Shown here: positions 32,478 to 41,165 of the stretch, piece by piece
Numbering within the stretch: position 1 is the stretch's first letter
Layout of the letters: each line of letters begins with the position of its first letter
Origin: Arthrobacter burdickii
GTDB taxonomy: Bacteria; Actinomycetota; Actinomycetes; Actinomycetales; Micrococcaceae
Direction: 5' to 3'
DNA: 64,000 nt
NCBI RefSeq assembly: GCF_030433645.1
Contig: NZ_JAROCG010000002.1
Span: 620,001-684,000, forward strand
Made by a program: the position numbers and the translations under genes
Notes under the pieces: model-generated
What the model was told of the DNA's origin: nothing
The model's database searches: none
Seen by the model: only the letters and a program-made list of their open reading frames with translations

Positions 32478-33158
32478 GTGGCGGAATCATCGACACGCAC
32501 CGTCGAGCGCGCCCTCGTGCTCCTCGGGGCGGTCTGCGACGCGGGGTCGCTGACCCTCGCGGACGCGGCGCGGGAGACGGAGCTCTCGGCGTCGACCGCC
32601 CTCCGGCTCCTGCGCACGCTGGAGGGCACGGGATTCGTCCGGCGGGACGGGCTCGGGACGTACCGGCCAGGACTCCGCGTCATGCAGCTCGGGGCGCAGG
32701 CACTCGGCCACGAGTCGCTCGTCTCCCTCGCGGAACCCGCGCTGGAACGCCTCGTGGACCAGACCGGCGAATCGGCCTACCTGAGCGTCCCGTCCCACGA
32801 CGGCGAGGGCGTGTACCTGGCGATGCGTGAGGGGACGCACTCCGTCCGCCATGCCAGCTGGGTGGGACGCAGCATCCCGCTGGCGGGAACCGCCGTCGGC
32901 GCCGTCCTGACCGGGGGCCCCGCCGAAGGCTTCGTCGTCGTCCGCGACGGCGTCGAGGCGGACGTGACCGCCATCGCCGCGCCCGTCTCGCCGGGCGGCA
33001 GGGCCGTCGCGGCGCTCAGCGTCGTCGTCCCCAGCTATCGCATCACCGAGGCGGAGGCCCGCCGCATCGGAGCGCTCGTCGCGCGGGAGGCCGCCGCCCT
33101 CCTCACACCATCCGCCCGCGTCACCGCGACCGGGGACCTGACAGGAGAACCAGCATGA
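32478..33158 (+). CDS. IclR family transcriptional regulator of histidine utilisation
   Basis: 226 residues. [59 protein letters not shown] (residues 7-65) is a complete winged helix-turn-helix, and the rest is an IclR effector domain. [15 protein letters not shown] is the family ligand-pocket region. It is slightly shorter than the usual 250 residues, with small trims in the effector domain. The GTG at 32478 is chosen because AAGGAGGGG lies just upstream. Its stop overlaps the hutU ATG, so it is in the operon it probably controls; urocanate or histidine is the likely effector by context. Confidence 0.88.
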   Translation: MAESSTRTVERALVLLGAVCDAGSLTLADAARETELSASTALRLLRTLEGTGFVRRDGLGTYRPGLRVMQLGAQALGHESLVSLAEPALERLVDQTGESAYLSVPSHDGEGVYLAMREGTHSVRHASWVGRSIPLAGTAVGAVLTGGPAEGFVVVRDGVEADVTAIAAPVSPGGRAVAALSVVVPSYRITEAEARRIGALVAREAAALLTPSARVTATGDLTGEPA

Positions 33159-34834
33159 CCAGCAGCCCCACGACCCCCACGCACGACCCCTCCCGCTCCA
33201 TCCGGGCGGCCCGCGGCACGCAGCTGACCGCGAAGAGCTGGCAGACGGAAGCGCCCCTGCGCATGCTGATGAACAACCTCGACCCCGAGGTGGCCGAACG
33301 CCCCGAGGACCTCGTGGTCTACGGCGGCACCGGCCGGGCCGCGCGGAGCTGGGCGGCCTACGACGCGATCGTCCGCACGCTCGAGACCCTCGACGACGAC
33401 GAGACGCTGCTCGTGCAGTCGGGCAAGCCCGTCGGCGTCTTCCGCACCAACCCGTGGGCACCCCGGGTGCTGCTGGCCAACTCCAACCTCGTCGGCGACT
33501 GGGCCACCTGGCCCGAGTTCCGGCGCCTCGAGGCCGAGGGCCTCATGATGTACGGGCAGATGACCGCGGGGTCCTGGATCTACATCGGGACGCAGGGCAT
33601 CCTGCAGGGGACCTTCGAGACGTTCGCGGCCATCGCGCACAAGCGGTTCGGCGGGAGCCTCGCCGGCACCCTGACCCTGACCGGCGGCTGCGGCGGCATG
33701 GGCGGCGCCCAGCCCCTCGCCGTCACCCTCAACGGCGGCGCGGTCCTGATCGTCGACGTGAGCGAGGCGCGCCTCTGCCGCCGCGTGTCCAAGCGGTACC
33801 TGGACACTGTGGCGGACACGCTCGACGACGCCGTCGAGCAGGTCCTCGCGGCGAAGCGCGAGAAGCGCGCGCTGTCGGTCGGCGTCGTCGGCAATGCCGC
33901 CACCGTCTTCCCCGAACTGCTGCGGCGCGGGCTCGACGTCGACATCGTCACCGACCAGACATCCGCCCACGACCCGCTGAGCTACCTGCCGGAAGGGATC
34001 GCTCCCGACGAATGGGAGCGCGAGGCCTCCGCCGACCCCGAGGGTTTCACCAAGAAGTCGCAGGCCTCCATGGCCCTGCACGTCGAGGCGATGGTCGGCT
34101 TTATGGATGCCGGTGCCGAGGTGTTCGACTACGGCAACTCCATCCGCGACGAGGCGCGGAAGGGCGGCTACGGCCGCGCGTTCGACTTCCCCGGCTTCGT
34201 CCCCGCCTACATCCGCCCCCTGTTCTGCGAGGGGCTCGGCCCGTTCCGCTGGGTGGCGCTCTCGGGCGATCCCGCGGACATCGCCGTCACCGACGCCGCC
34301 CTCAAGGAACTGTTCCCCGACAACGGCCACCTGCACCGCTGGCTCGACGCCGCCGCGGAGCACGTCGAATTCGAGGGCCTGCCGGCGCGCATCTGCTGGC
34401 TCGGCTACGGTGACCGCGCGAAAGCCGGGCTGCTGTTCAACCGGCTGGTCGCCGAGGGCAAGGTCTTGGCCCCGATCGTCATCGGCCGCGACCACCTCGA
34501 CTCCGGGTCCGTGGCCTCGCCCTACCGTGAGACCGAAGCCATGGCGGACGGCTCCGACGCCGTCGCCGACTGGCCCCTGCTGAATGCCCTGCTCACGACG
34601 TCGTCGGGGGCCACCTGGGTCTCCATCCACCACGGTGGCGGCGTGGGCATCGGACGCTCCATCCACGCGGGCCAGGTCTCGGTCGCGGACGGGACGGACC
34701 TCGCCGCCCAGAAGCTCGAGCGCCTGCTGACCAACGACCCCGGCATGGGAGTCATCCGCCACGTGGACGCCGGCTACGAACGGGCCCGCGAGGTCGCCGC
34801 GGAGCGCGGCGTGCGCATCCCCATGGAATCCTGA
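33155..34834 (+). CDS. hutU: urocanate hydratase
   Basis: 559 residues, the family's usual length. [35 protein letters not shown] opens the protein and [22 protein letters not shown] is the NAD-binding loop. [17 protein letters not shown] and [17 protein letters not shown] are near the C-terminus. It converts urocanate to imidazolone propionate using bound NAD+. Coupled to the IclR gene by an ATGA overlap. Confidence 0.95.
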   Translation: MTSSPTTPTHDPSRSIRAARGTQLTAKSWQTEAPLRMLMNNLDPEVAERPEDLVVYGGTGRAARSWAAYDAIVRTLETLDDDETLLVQSGKPVGVFRTNPWAPRVLLANSNLVGDWATWPEFRRLEAEGLMMYGQMTAGSWIYIGTQGILQGTFETFAAIAHKRFGGSLAGTLTLTGGCGGMGGAQPLAVTLNGGAVLIVDVSEARLCRRVSKRYLDTVADTLDDAVEQVLAAKREKRALSVGVVGNAATVFPELLRRGLDVDIVTDQTSAHDPLSYLPEGIAPDEWEREASADPEGFTKKSQASMALHVEAMVGFMDAGAEVFDYGNSIRDEARKGGYGRAFDFPGFVPAYIRPLFCEGLGPFRWVALSGDPADIAVTDAALKELFPDNGHLHRWLDAAAEHVEFEGLPARICWLGYGDRAKAGLLFNRLVAEGKVLAPIVIGRDHLDSGSVASPYRETEAMADGSDAVADWPLLNALLTTSSGATWVSIHHGGGVGIGRSIHAGQVSVADGTDLAAQKLERLLTNDPGMGVIRHVDAGYERAREVAAERGVRIPMES

Positions 34835-34872
34835 GTAGTCCCACCACCCCGCCACGACCGGAAGGTACCGCC

Positions 34873-36090
34873 ATGCAGACCGTCTCCGCAGTCCTCGATT
34901 CCATCAGCGACATCGGCCGCGACCCGTCCCGCGGCGGGTACTCCCGGGGCGTCTACACGGGCGCCGAACGGTCCCTCCGGGAGTGGTTCGACGCCGAGGC
35001 GACGGCCCGCGGGCTGTCGGTGGAGACGGACCGCAACGGGATCCTCTGGGCCTGGTGGGACGCCACGGACAGCCGCGACGGCGCCCTCGTGACCGGCAGC
35101 CACCTCGACTCCGTCCCCGGCGGCGGGGCGTTCGACGGGCCGCTGGGCGTCGCCTCGGCGCTGGTCGCGGTGGACCTGCTGAGGGAACGGGGGGTCGAGC
35201 CGCGCCGCTCGCTCGCCGTCGCCGTGTTCCCGGAGGAGGAGGGTTCACGGTTCGGGCTGTCCTGCCTCGGGTCGCGCCTGCTCACGGGTTCGGTGGACCC
35301 CGACACCGTCCGGTCCCTGACCGACACCGACGGCACGACGTTCGCCGAGGCCTCGCGGGCCGCAGGCATCGACCCGGCGCACCTGGGCCGGGACGAGGAC
35401 GCCGTCCGGCACATCGGGGACTTCGTCGAACTCCACGTCGAACAGGGGCGTGGCCTGATCGACCTGGACTCCGCCGTCGCCATCGGGTCCACCATGCTGG
35501 GCCACGGCCGGTGGCGCCTGTCCATCGCCGGCCAGGGCAACCACGCTGGCACCACCCTCATGGCCGACCGCGCCGATCCCATGATCGCCGCGGCGCAGGT
35601 GGTCCTCGCGGCGCGGAAGATCGCCGCGGAGCAGGACGGCGCGCGCGCCACCGTCGGCCGCCTCCAGCCCGTGCCGGGCGGGACGAACGTCATCGCCTCG
35701 CGCGTCGACCTGTGGCTCGACGTACGCCACGAGGAGGACGCGGTGACGGCGTCGCTCATCGAGAAGATCCACGGCCAGGCCCAGAAGATCTGCGCGTTCG
35801 AGGGCTGCCGCGCCACCCTGACGGAGGAATCGCGCAGCGGTACCGTCCACTTCGACGGTGCCCTCCAGCACACGCTGGCCTCGGCGCTCGGCCGGTCCTT
35901 CCCGGGCACGCCCACCCTGCCCACCGGGGCCGGGCACGACGCCGGCATCCTGGGAGCCATCGCCCCGACGGCCATGCTCTTCGTCCGCAACCCCACCGGC
36001 ATCAGCCACTCGCCCGAGGAGTTCGTGGAGCGCGACGACGCCGACGCCGGGGCCGTGGCGCTCGCCGACGTCCTCGAAGACCTGCTGTGA
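34873..36090 (+). CDS. M20 family amidohydrolase (allantoate/N-carbamoyl amino acid hydrolase-like)
   Basis: 405 residues. The dinuclear zinc ligands are visible: GSHLDSVPGGGAFDGPLG near residue 75, EEEGSRFG near residue 120, ELHVEQG near residue 185 and GAGHDAGILG near residue 355. A dimerisation lid runs from about residue 210 (GHGRWRLSIAGQGNHAGTT). The family hydrolyses allantoate, N-carbamoyl-amino acids or related N-acyl acids. It sits between hutU and hutF, where no purine or pyrimidine genes are present. The hut pathway that goes through HutF needs an N-formylglutamate deformylase (HutG) and none is seen, so this enzyme may fill that step. That is inference; the same neighbourhood is, as I recall, conserved in streptomycetes. 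Confidence 0.85.
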   Translation: MQTVSAVLDSISDIGRDPSRGGYSRGVYTGAERSLREWFDAEATARGLSVETDRNGILWAWWDATDSRDGALVTGSHLDSVPGGGAFDGPLGVASALVAVDLLRERGVEPRRSLAVAVFPEEEGSRFGLSCLGSRLLTGSVDPDTVRSLTDTDGTTFAEASRAAGIDPAHLGRDEDAVRHIGDFVELHVEQGRGLIDLDSAVAIGSTMLGHGRWRLSIAGQGNHAGTTLMADRADPMIAAAQVVLAARKIAAEQDGARATVGRLQPVPGGTNVIASRVDLWLDVRHEEDAVTASLIEKIHGQAQKICAFEGCRATLTEESRSGTVHFDGALQHTLASALGRSFPGTPTLPTGAGHDAGILGAIAPTAMLFVRNPTGISHSPEEFVERDDADAGAVALADVLEDLL

Positions 36091-37571
36091 GCGGACGGGA
36101 CGCCCGCACGGCTCCCGCGCCGGGCCCGGACGCGGCCCGGCGCGGCGTGGTCCGCGCCGTCTGGTGCGAGCACGCCTGGCTGGACGCGGACGGCGTGGTC
36201 GACGCCGTCCGCGTGGAGGTCGACGCCGACGGGACGGTGGTCGGTGTCGCTCCGGGCGTCGCCGCGCAGGACGGCGACGTCGTGCTTCCCGGCGTCGCCT
36301 TCCCCGCGGCCGCCAACGCGCACTCGCATGCGTTCCACCGTGCGCTGCGGGGCCGGACCCACGACCGCGGGGGGACGTTCTGGACGTGGCGGGAGACCAT
36401 GTACCGCGCGGCCGGAGCCCTGACGCCCGCGCTCTACGAGGACCTGGCCACCGCCGCGTACGCGGAGATGGTCGCAACCGGGTGGACCAGCGTCGCCGAA
36501 TTCCACTACGTCCATCACCAGCCCGACGGCACCCCCTACGGCCAGGGGCCGGACGACGGAGGCGAGGGACCGGGCTGCGACGGGCCTCACGCCATGGAGC
36601 TGGCCCTGGCGCGTGCCGCGGTCCGTGCGGGCATCCGACTGACACTGCTCGATACCTGCTACCTCGCCGGCGGCTTCGGCACGCCCCTCGAGGACGGGCA
36701 GCTCCGCTTCTCCGACGGCACGGCCGCGCAGTGGCTGGACCGGCTCGCGTCCCTCCGCGCCACGATCTCCGTGCTGTACCCCGCGCACCAGGTGTCCGTC
36801 GGCGCCGCCATCCACTCGGTGCGGGCCGTGCCCGAGGACCAGCTGGCCGTCATCGCGCGGCACCTGCCGTCCGGGATGCCGCTGCACATCCACCTCTCCG
36901 AGCAGCCCGCGGAGAACGAGGACTGCCTCCGCGCCACCGGCACCACGCCGGCCGGGCTGCTCGGCCGGTACGGGCTCGTGAGCGAGCGCCTGTCCGCCGT
37001 GCACGCGACGCACGTCAGCGACGCCGACGTGGCGATCCTCGGGAACGCCGGGGCCGTCGTCGTCCTCTGTCCCACGACGGAAGCGGACCTCGCGGACGGC
37101 ATCGGACCGGCCGGCGGGTTCCGCGGGGCAGGCGCGGTCCTGGCCCTCGGCACCGACCAGCATGCCGTCGTCGACCCGTGGCTCGAGATGCGCGCGCTCG
37201 AGCACGGCGAACGCCTGCGCACCGGACGCCGCGGGCACTTCGACCCGGCCGGGCTCCACGGCATCGCCGCGGTGGGCGGGGCCACCGCGCAGGGACGACC
37301 CGGCGCCGGGTTCCGCCCGGGCTGCGCGGCGGACTTCATGGCTGTCGACCCGCACAGCGCGCGGACGGCCGGTTCCGCGTGGGAGCAGCTCGCGTACACG
37401 GCGACCGCGCAGGACGTCACCGCCGTCGTCGTCGGGGGTGCGCTGCTGGCCCGCGACGGCGTGCATGCAACCCTCGGCAGGCCGGCCGACCTCCTGGTGG
37501 CGGCCATCGCGCGCCTCGACGAGGCCGCGGACTCCCTCTCACCCAAGGAGCACCACGAATGTCGCAGCTGA
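36087..37571 (+). CDS. hutF: formimidoylglutamate deiminase
   Basis: 494 residues of the amidohydrolase superfamily. The zinc-binding HxH is in ANAHSHAFHRALRGRTHDRGGTFWTWRE, a segment specific to HutF, near residue 78. EFHYVHHQPDGTPYG follows, LHIHLSEQPAENEDC supplies the next zinc histidine, and LALGTDQHAVVDPWLEMRALE the catalytic Asp region. It hydrolyses N-formimidoyl-glutamate to N-formyl-glutamate and ammonia. The GTG overlaps the TGA of the M20 gene, and the hutI start lies 13 nt inside its 3' end. The first 20 residues are Ala/Pro/Arg-rich and not in the family core. Confidence 0.92.
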   Translation: MSGRDARTAPAPGPDAARRGVVRAVWCEHAWLDADGVVDAVRVEVDADGTVVGVAPGVAAQDGDVVLPGVAFPAAANAHSHAFHRALRGRTHDRGGTFWTWRETMYRAAGALTPALYEDLATAAYAEMVATGWTSVAEFHYVHHQPDGTPYGQGPDDGGEGPGCDGPHAMELALARAAVRAGIRLTLLDTCYLAGGFGTPLEDGQLRFSDGTAAQWLDRLASLRATISVLYPAHQVSVGAAIHSVRAVPEDQLAVIARHLPSGMPLHIHLSEQPAENEDCLRATGTTPAGLLGRYGLVSERLSAVHATHVSDADVAILGNAGAVVVLCPTTEADLADGIGPAGGFRGAGAVLALGTDQHAVVDPWLEMRALEHGERLRTGRRGHFDPAGLHGIAAVGGATAQGRPGAGFRPGCAADFMAVDPHSARTAGSAWEQLAYTATAQDVTAVVVGGALLARDGVHATLGRPADLLVAAIARLDEAADSLSPKEHHECRS

Positions 37572-38773
37572 TCACCAACATCGGTGAACTGATGACGCAG
37601 GACGGCGAGGCCGCGGTCCTGAGGAACGCCGCCGTGGTCCTCGAGGGCGAACGCATCAGCTGGATCGGTCCGGCCGCGCAGGCACCCGCAGCGGACGAGG
37701 CGTACGACGCCGGCGGACGGGCCGGACTGCCGGGCTGGGTCGACAGCCACACCCACCTCGTGTTCGCGGGCGATCGGACGGCGGAGTTCGAGGCGCGGAT
37801 GGCGGGGGAGTCGTACGCCGCGGGGGGCATCGCCGTCACGGTCAACGCGACCCGTGCCGCCGGCGATTACGACCTCACGCGCCTGCTCCTGGGCCGCGTC
37901 GCGGAGGCCGCCGCGGGTGGAACCACCTACCTGGAGACGAAGACGGGCTATGGGCTCGACGTCGGGCAGGAGGCGCGGAGTGCGCGCATCGCCGCCGGCG
38001 CCGTCGACGAGGTGACCTTCCTCGGTGCGCACCTGGTCCCGGCCGGGTGGGATCCGGACGAGTACACGGACCTGGTGTGCGGCCCGATGCTCGACGCCGT
38101 CCGCCCATACGTGCGCTGGGCCGACGTCTTCTGCGAGACCGGCGCCTTCACCGCCGAGCAGTCCCGCCGCGTCCTGTCGGCCTGCGCGGAGGCGGGGCTC
38201 GGCCTGCGCGTCCACGGCAACCAGCTCGGCCCGGGCGACGGCGTCGCGCTCGCCGTCGAGTTCCGGGCCGCCAGCGTGGACCATGCGAACCACCTCACCG
38301 ACGACGACGTCGACGCCCTCGCCGGAACCTGGGCGGGATTCCGCGCAGGCTCCGGGGCGCAGGGCACGCCGGGCACCGTGGCCACCTGCCTGCCCGCCTG
38401 CGACCTGTCCACGCGCCAGCCGTTCCCGCCCGCGCGGAGGCTGCTCGACGCCGGAGTGCAGCTGGCGATCGCCAGCAACTGCAATCCCGGCACCTCCTAC
38501 ACGACCTCCATGGGGTTCTGCGTCGCGACCGCCGTCCTGCAGATGGGGCTCACCATCTCCGAGGCGGTACGGGCCGCAACCGTCGGGGGAGCCCTCGCCC
38601 TGCGGCGGCACACGGGCGAGGACACCGACGGCCGGCGGGCGATCGGGTCGCTCGCCGTCGGGCACCGGGCGGACCTGCAACTCCTCGACGCGCCGTCGAC
38701 CACGCACCTCGCGTACCGCCCCGGCATGCCCCTCGTGCATGCCGTCTGGCGCGCTGGCAAGCGCGTGCGGTAG
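37559..38773 (+). CDS. hutI: imidazolonepropionase
   Basis: 404 residues. GWVDSHTHLVFAGDRTAEFEARMAG at about residues 59-83 is the HutI-specific HxH region, TYLETKTGYGLD follows, and HGNQLGPGDGVALAVEF, SVDHANHL and IASNCNPGTSYTTSM complete the active site. It opens the imidazolone ring to N-formimidoyl-glutamate, the HutF substrate. AAGGAG lies 8 nt before the ATG, inside the hutF coding end. It is the last gene of the operon; no terminator is obvious in the 57 bp after it. Confidence 0.95.
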   Translation: MSQLITNIGELMTQDGEAAVLRNAAVVLEGERISWIGPAAQAPAADEAYDAGGRAGLPGWVDSHTHLVFAGDRTAEFEARMAGESYAAGGIAVTVNATRAAGDYDLTRLLLGRVAEAAAGGTTYLETKTGYGLDVGQEARSARIAAGAVDEVTFLGAHLVPAGWDPDEYTDLVCGPMLDAVRPYVRWADVFCETGAFTAEQSRRVLSACAEAGLGLRVHGNQLGPGDGVALAVEFRAASVDHANHLTDDDVDALAGTWAGFRAGSGAQGTPGTVATCLPACDLSTRQPFPPARRLLDAGVQLAIASNCNPGTSYTTSMGFCVATAVLQMGLTISEAVRAATVGGALALRRHTGEDTDGRRAIGSLAVGHRADLQLLDAPSTTHLAYRPGMPLVHAVWRAGKRVR

Positions 38774-38830
38774 GGCTACTGCCGGGCCGCCGGACTGGGA
38801 ATCCCCAGCTACCGCTGGAAGGATAGCGCC

Positions 38831-39625
38831 ATGCCTGCCGAGTCCACGTCCGCCCCGTCAGCCGTCGATACCCGGACGGATGCCACTCCGCGACGCATCA
38901 CCGCGGAGCTGCTGATCGTGTTCGGACTCTCCCTCGGACAATCGGCCGTGTACTCCATCGTGAGCCTGGCGGAGAAGCTGACGCGCGGACCCCTGGCGGC
39001 GCAGACCACCACCCTGAACCCGGTGCTGAACGACCGGCCGTATTTCGACCTGACCTACCAGGTGCTGGGCATCCTCTTCGCGCTGGTGCCCGTGGCCCTC
39101 GTCCTGTTCCTGCTCAGCGGGCACGGCGTCCCGGCGTTCCGTCGCCTCGGGCTCACGCTCGACAGGCCCCTGCGCACCATCGGTCTCGGGATAGGGCTGG
39201 CTGCCATCATCGGCGTCGGGACCCTCGGGGTGTATGCCGGCGGGCGGGCGCTCGGCATCACCACGGCCCTCGTCCCGGCCGCCCTGGACGCCTACTGGTG
39301 GACCGTCCCGGTCCTCGTCCTGTCGGCCGTCCGCCACGGGGTGCTGGAGGAGGTCCTCGTGGTGGGCTACCTCTTCCTCCGCCTGCGCGAGCTCGGCTGG
39401 TCCACTCCCGCCATCGTCCTCACGAGTGCCGTACTGCGGGGCAGCTACCACCTCTACCAGGGGTTCGGGCCCTTCGTCGGCAACGTGCTGATGGGCCTGC
39501 TGTTCGCCTGGTTCTACACGCGCACGGGCCGCGTCCTGCCGCTCGTCCTGGCGCACGCGATCATCGACACGGCGGGCTTCGTGGGATTCGCGCTCCTCGG
39601 ACCCGCCATCGGGATCGGCGGGTGA
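38831..39625 (+). CDS. CPBP family intramembrane glutamic endopeptidase
   Basis: 264 residues with about seven membrane segments. The family motifs are present: VRHGVLEEVLVVGYLFLRL (Glu-Glu pair near residue 172), SAVLRGSYHLYQG (His near residue 211) and LAHAIIDTAGF (His near residue 239), which together form the active site in the membrane. Relatives process membrane proteins or mediate bacteriocin self-immunity; the target here is unknown. AAGGA precedes the ATG. No bacteriocin gene is nearby. Confidence 0.88.
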   Translation: MPAESTSAPSAVDTRTDATPRRITAELLIVFGLSLGQSAVYSIVSLAEKLTRGPLAAQTTTLNPVLNDRPYFDLTYQVLGILFALVPVALVLFLLSGHGVPAFRRLGLTLDRPLRTIGLGIGLAAIIGVGTLGVYAGGRALGITTALVPAALDAYWWTVPVLVLSAVRHGVLEEVLVVGYLFLRLRELGWSTPAIVLTSAVLRGSYHLYQGFGPFVGNVLMGLLFAWFYTRTGRVLPLVLAHAIIDTAGFVGFALLGPAIGIGG

Positions 39626-39654
39626 CGGGGTCGATAGATTGGCCGACGAACTGC

Positions 39655-39673
39655 TCAGGGAAGGCTCACCTAC
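39655..39673 (+). promoter_or_regulatory. IdeR/DtxR-type iron box upstream of the DUF1540 gene
   Basis: TCAGGGAAGGCTCACCTAC keeps the AGG...CCTA arms with the 9-bp core and matches 14 of 19 positions of the canonical IdeR consensus. It sits just ahead of the presumed promoter. Confidence 0.5.
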
Positions 39674-39675
39674 GC

Positions 39676-39705
39676 TGATTTGCGCGCGAAAACCGTGACT
39701 AAATT
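39676..39705 (+). promoter_or_regulatory. candidate promoter of the DUF1540 gene
   Basis: TGATTT and TAAATT are 18 bp apart; transcription would begin near 39712, giving a leader of about 78 nt. The iron box abuts the -35 side. Confidence 0.4.
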
Positions 39706-39789
39706 ATCGGCTGACCCCGGTGTTACCGTGAGTTCCACCAGCACAACGGCGGCTCCGACCGGGGCTCCACCGGACCACCAGGAGGAATC

Positions 39790-40077
39790 ATGAGCGTCGT
39801 CACCAGTGTCTCTGAGTGCAGTGTCCACAACTGCTCGTTCAATCACGAGGGCTGCACCGCCGTCGCGATCACCGTGTCCGGGAGCGAGGAACACGCGTCC
39901 TGCGCCACCTTCATCGACACCTCCATCAGCGGCGGCCTGCCGAAGATGCTCGCGCACGTGGGAGCCTGCCAGCGCTCGGAGTGCAGCTACAACCACGACC
40001 TGCTGTGCGGCGCCCCCGCCGTCAAGGTGGGACCCGGCGCCGACGCCGCCGACTGCCTGACCTACACCCACGCCTGA
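39790..40077 (+). CDS. DUF1540 protein, tandem cysteine-rich
   Basis: 95 residues made of two DUF1540 units. The first has CSVHNCSFNHEGCTAVAITV and a fourth Cys at HASCATF; the second has CQRSECSYNHDLLCGAPAV and a fourth Cys at ADCLTY. The Cys4 spacing in each unit (C-x4-C-x6/7-C-x15-C) looks able to bind metal or an Fe-S group. No function is established for the family. There is a strong AGGAGG site 5 nt before the ATG. An iron box upstream points to iron control, and a perfect terminator follows. Confidence 0.9.
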   Translation: MSVVTSVSECSVHNCSFNHEGCTAVAITVSGSEEHASCATFIDTSISGGLPKMLAHVGACQRSECSYNHDLLCGAPAVKVGPGADAADCLTYTHA

Positions 40078-40108
40078 CGGCGCCTCCGCCCGACGCGCGG
40101 AGAGCAAC

Positions 40109-40142
40109 AGGAAAGGGCCGGACGACTGTCCGGCCCTTTCCT
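40109..40142. terminator. bidirectional terminator
   Basis: AGGAAAGGGCCGGAC at 40109-40123 and its exact complement at 40128-40142 flank GACT: a perfect 15-bp stem between the convergent DUF1540 and VOC genes. Confidence 0.88.
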
Positions 40143-40171
40143 GTTCGTTCTGGTGATGTCAGAGGGTGATG

Positions 40172-40813
40172 TCAGATCTCGATGCGGCCGTCGGCGGTCT
40201 CGAAGGTCACGGACATGATGCCCGGGGTGCCGTTCGGGGCGATCCACTGGACCTGCACGCCGTCGAGCGTCTCCTCGACAGCGGTGCCGAGCCACTCGGT
40301 CACCCGTTCGGATGATCCTGCGATGGTCAGGCAGGACAGTTTGACCGACGCCGGGCGCGCCTGGGAGGGGTGCAGGGCCTCGGTGCCCTCGTCCCAGCGG
40401 AGCAGGTAGGGGACCTGGGGATCAGCGATGAGCCCCTTGATGCCGATCTGCTGCCACGTCAGTTCCTGGCCGTCGGGGAACTTGCGGTTGCCGGGAACCG
40501 CGCTGCGGCCGAGGCGCTCCTCGAACGGGGCCAGGTCGTCCACGGCGACGCACCAGCCCATCCAGCCTCCGCCGGCCTCGGACCGCGCGCGCACGGCCTG
40601 GCCGAAGGGCGCCTTGGTCGACGCGGGGTGGTCGAGGACCTCCACGACCTCCAGGTACTGGCCGTTCACCAGGGGGAAGATCATGTTCCGGGTGCCGAAG
40701 CGCGGGTGCACGCCACCCTTCACGGGGTCCATCCCGAGGTTGGCTGCGATCCGGTCGGCAGTCGCAGCAAGTCCATCGGGTTCGCAGGCATATGAGACAT
40801 GGTCCAATCGCAT
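40172..40813 (-). CDS. VOC superfamily (glyoxalase-like) protein
   Basis: 213 residues. LDHVSYACEPDGLAATADRIAANLGMDPVKGGVHPRFGTRNMIFPLVNGQYLEVVEVLDHP is a typical glyoxalase-like opening, and the second beta-alpha repeat starts near residue 145 (ASVKLSCLTIAGSSERVTEWLG). The pattern GTRNMIFPL with a later ERLGRSAVPGNRKFPDG fits the glyoxalase_3-like branch. Metal ligands would be His3 and Glu53. The substrate is unknown. Start is the ATG at 40813. Confidence 0.85.
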   Translation of the reverse strand: MRLDHVSYACEPDGLAATADRIAANLGMDPVKGGVHPRFGTRNMIFPLVNGQYLEVVEVLDHPASTKAPFGQAVRARSEAGGGWMGWCVAVDDLAPFEERLGRSAVPGNRKFPDGQELTWQQIGIKGLIADPQVPYLLRWDEGTEALHPSQARPASVKLSCLTIAGSSERVTEWLGTAVEETLDGVQVQWIAPNGTPGIMSVTFETADGRIEI

Positions 40814-40819
40814 GCGGTT

Positions 40820-40825
40820 ATCTTG
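40820..40825 (-). promoter_or_regulatory. -10 hexamer CAAGAT for the VOC gene
   Basis: The hexamer ends 6 nt before the ATG at 40813. Confidence 0.5.
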
Positions 40826-40967
40826 GCACTAAGTGATGCACGTCTCGACTTAGGATCGCCTTACTCCTGCTGGTCCTCCGATGGCGTCGCCGCCGCCCGT
40901 CCGCACGCTGCTTCACGGAGGGTCATCCGGCTTGCCGGATCCGCTCCGATGGGCTTTCATGGGTGCA

Positions 40968-41085
40968 GGTCATGAGTGCCAGCACGAAGCCCCGGCTTGC
41001 TGGCCGGCAACCCTCCAACCGCGGTGGGGTGCCCCGGGTGAAGACCAGGTTCGGCGCTATTCCGGCGCCGTGCAAGCGCGGGCTC
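40968..41085 (+). ncRNA. SAM-IV riboswitch
   Basis: The core segments GGTCATGAGTGCCAGC, AAGCCCCGGCTTGCTGGC, CGGCAACCCTCC and GCGGTGGGGTGCCCCGGGTG, closed by GAAGACC, match the SAM-IV aptamer as I know it from actinomycete sulfur genes. P1 pairs GGTC at 40968-40971 with GACC at 41044-41047; the SAM core CGGCAACCCTCCAACC is shared with SAM-I. The 3' pseudoknot hairpin follows at about 41053. It sits about 80 nt before metY, so it should switch metY-metX off when SAM is plentiful. The exact 3' boundary is approximate. Confidence 0.88.
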
Positions 41086-41165
41086 CTGCGGGAGCCGGTC
41101 TCCTGGAGCGGCACGCACCGGCCGGAGCACCGGACCAGGCGGGGCCCCTTCCGACAGGGAGCACC

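Larger units (their letters stand above)
40814..41165 (+). other. 352-bp intergenic region holding the metY riboswitch
   Basis: From left to right: the VOC promoter, about 140 bp with a CCGGCTTGCCGG hairpin near 40928, the SAM-IV aptamer, a GGCGC/GCGCC hairpin near 41053-41069, a GCGGGCTCCTGCGGGAGCCGG hairpin region, and the metY ribosome-binding site AGGGAG. The metY promoter itself is not obvious by eye. Confidence 0.6.

Noticed and set aside
38831-39625. Bacteriocin immunity locus (CPBP protease)
   Set aside because: No small secreted peptide or ABC exporter beside it.
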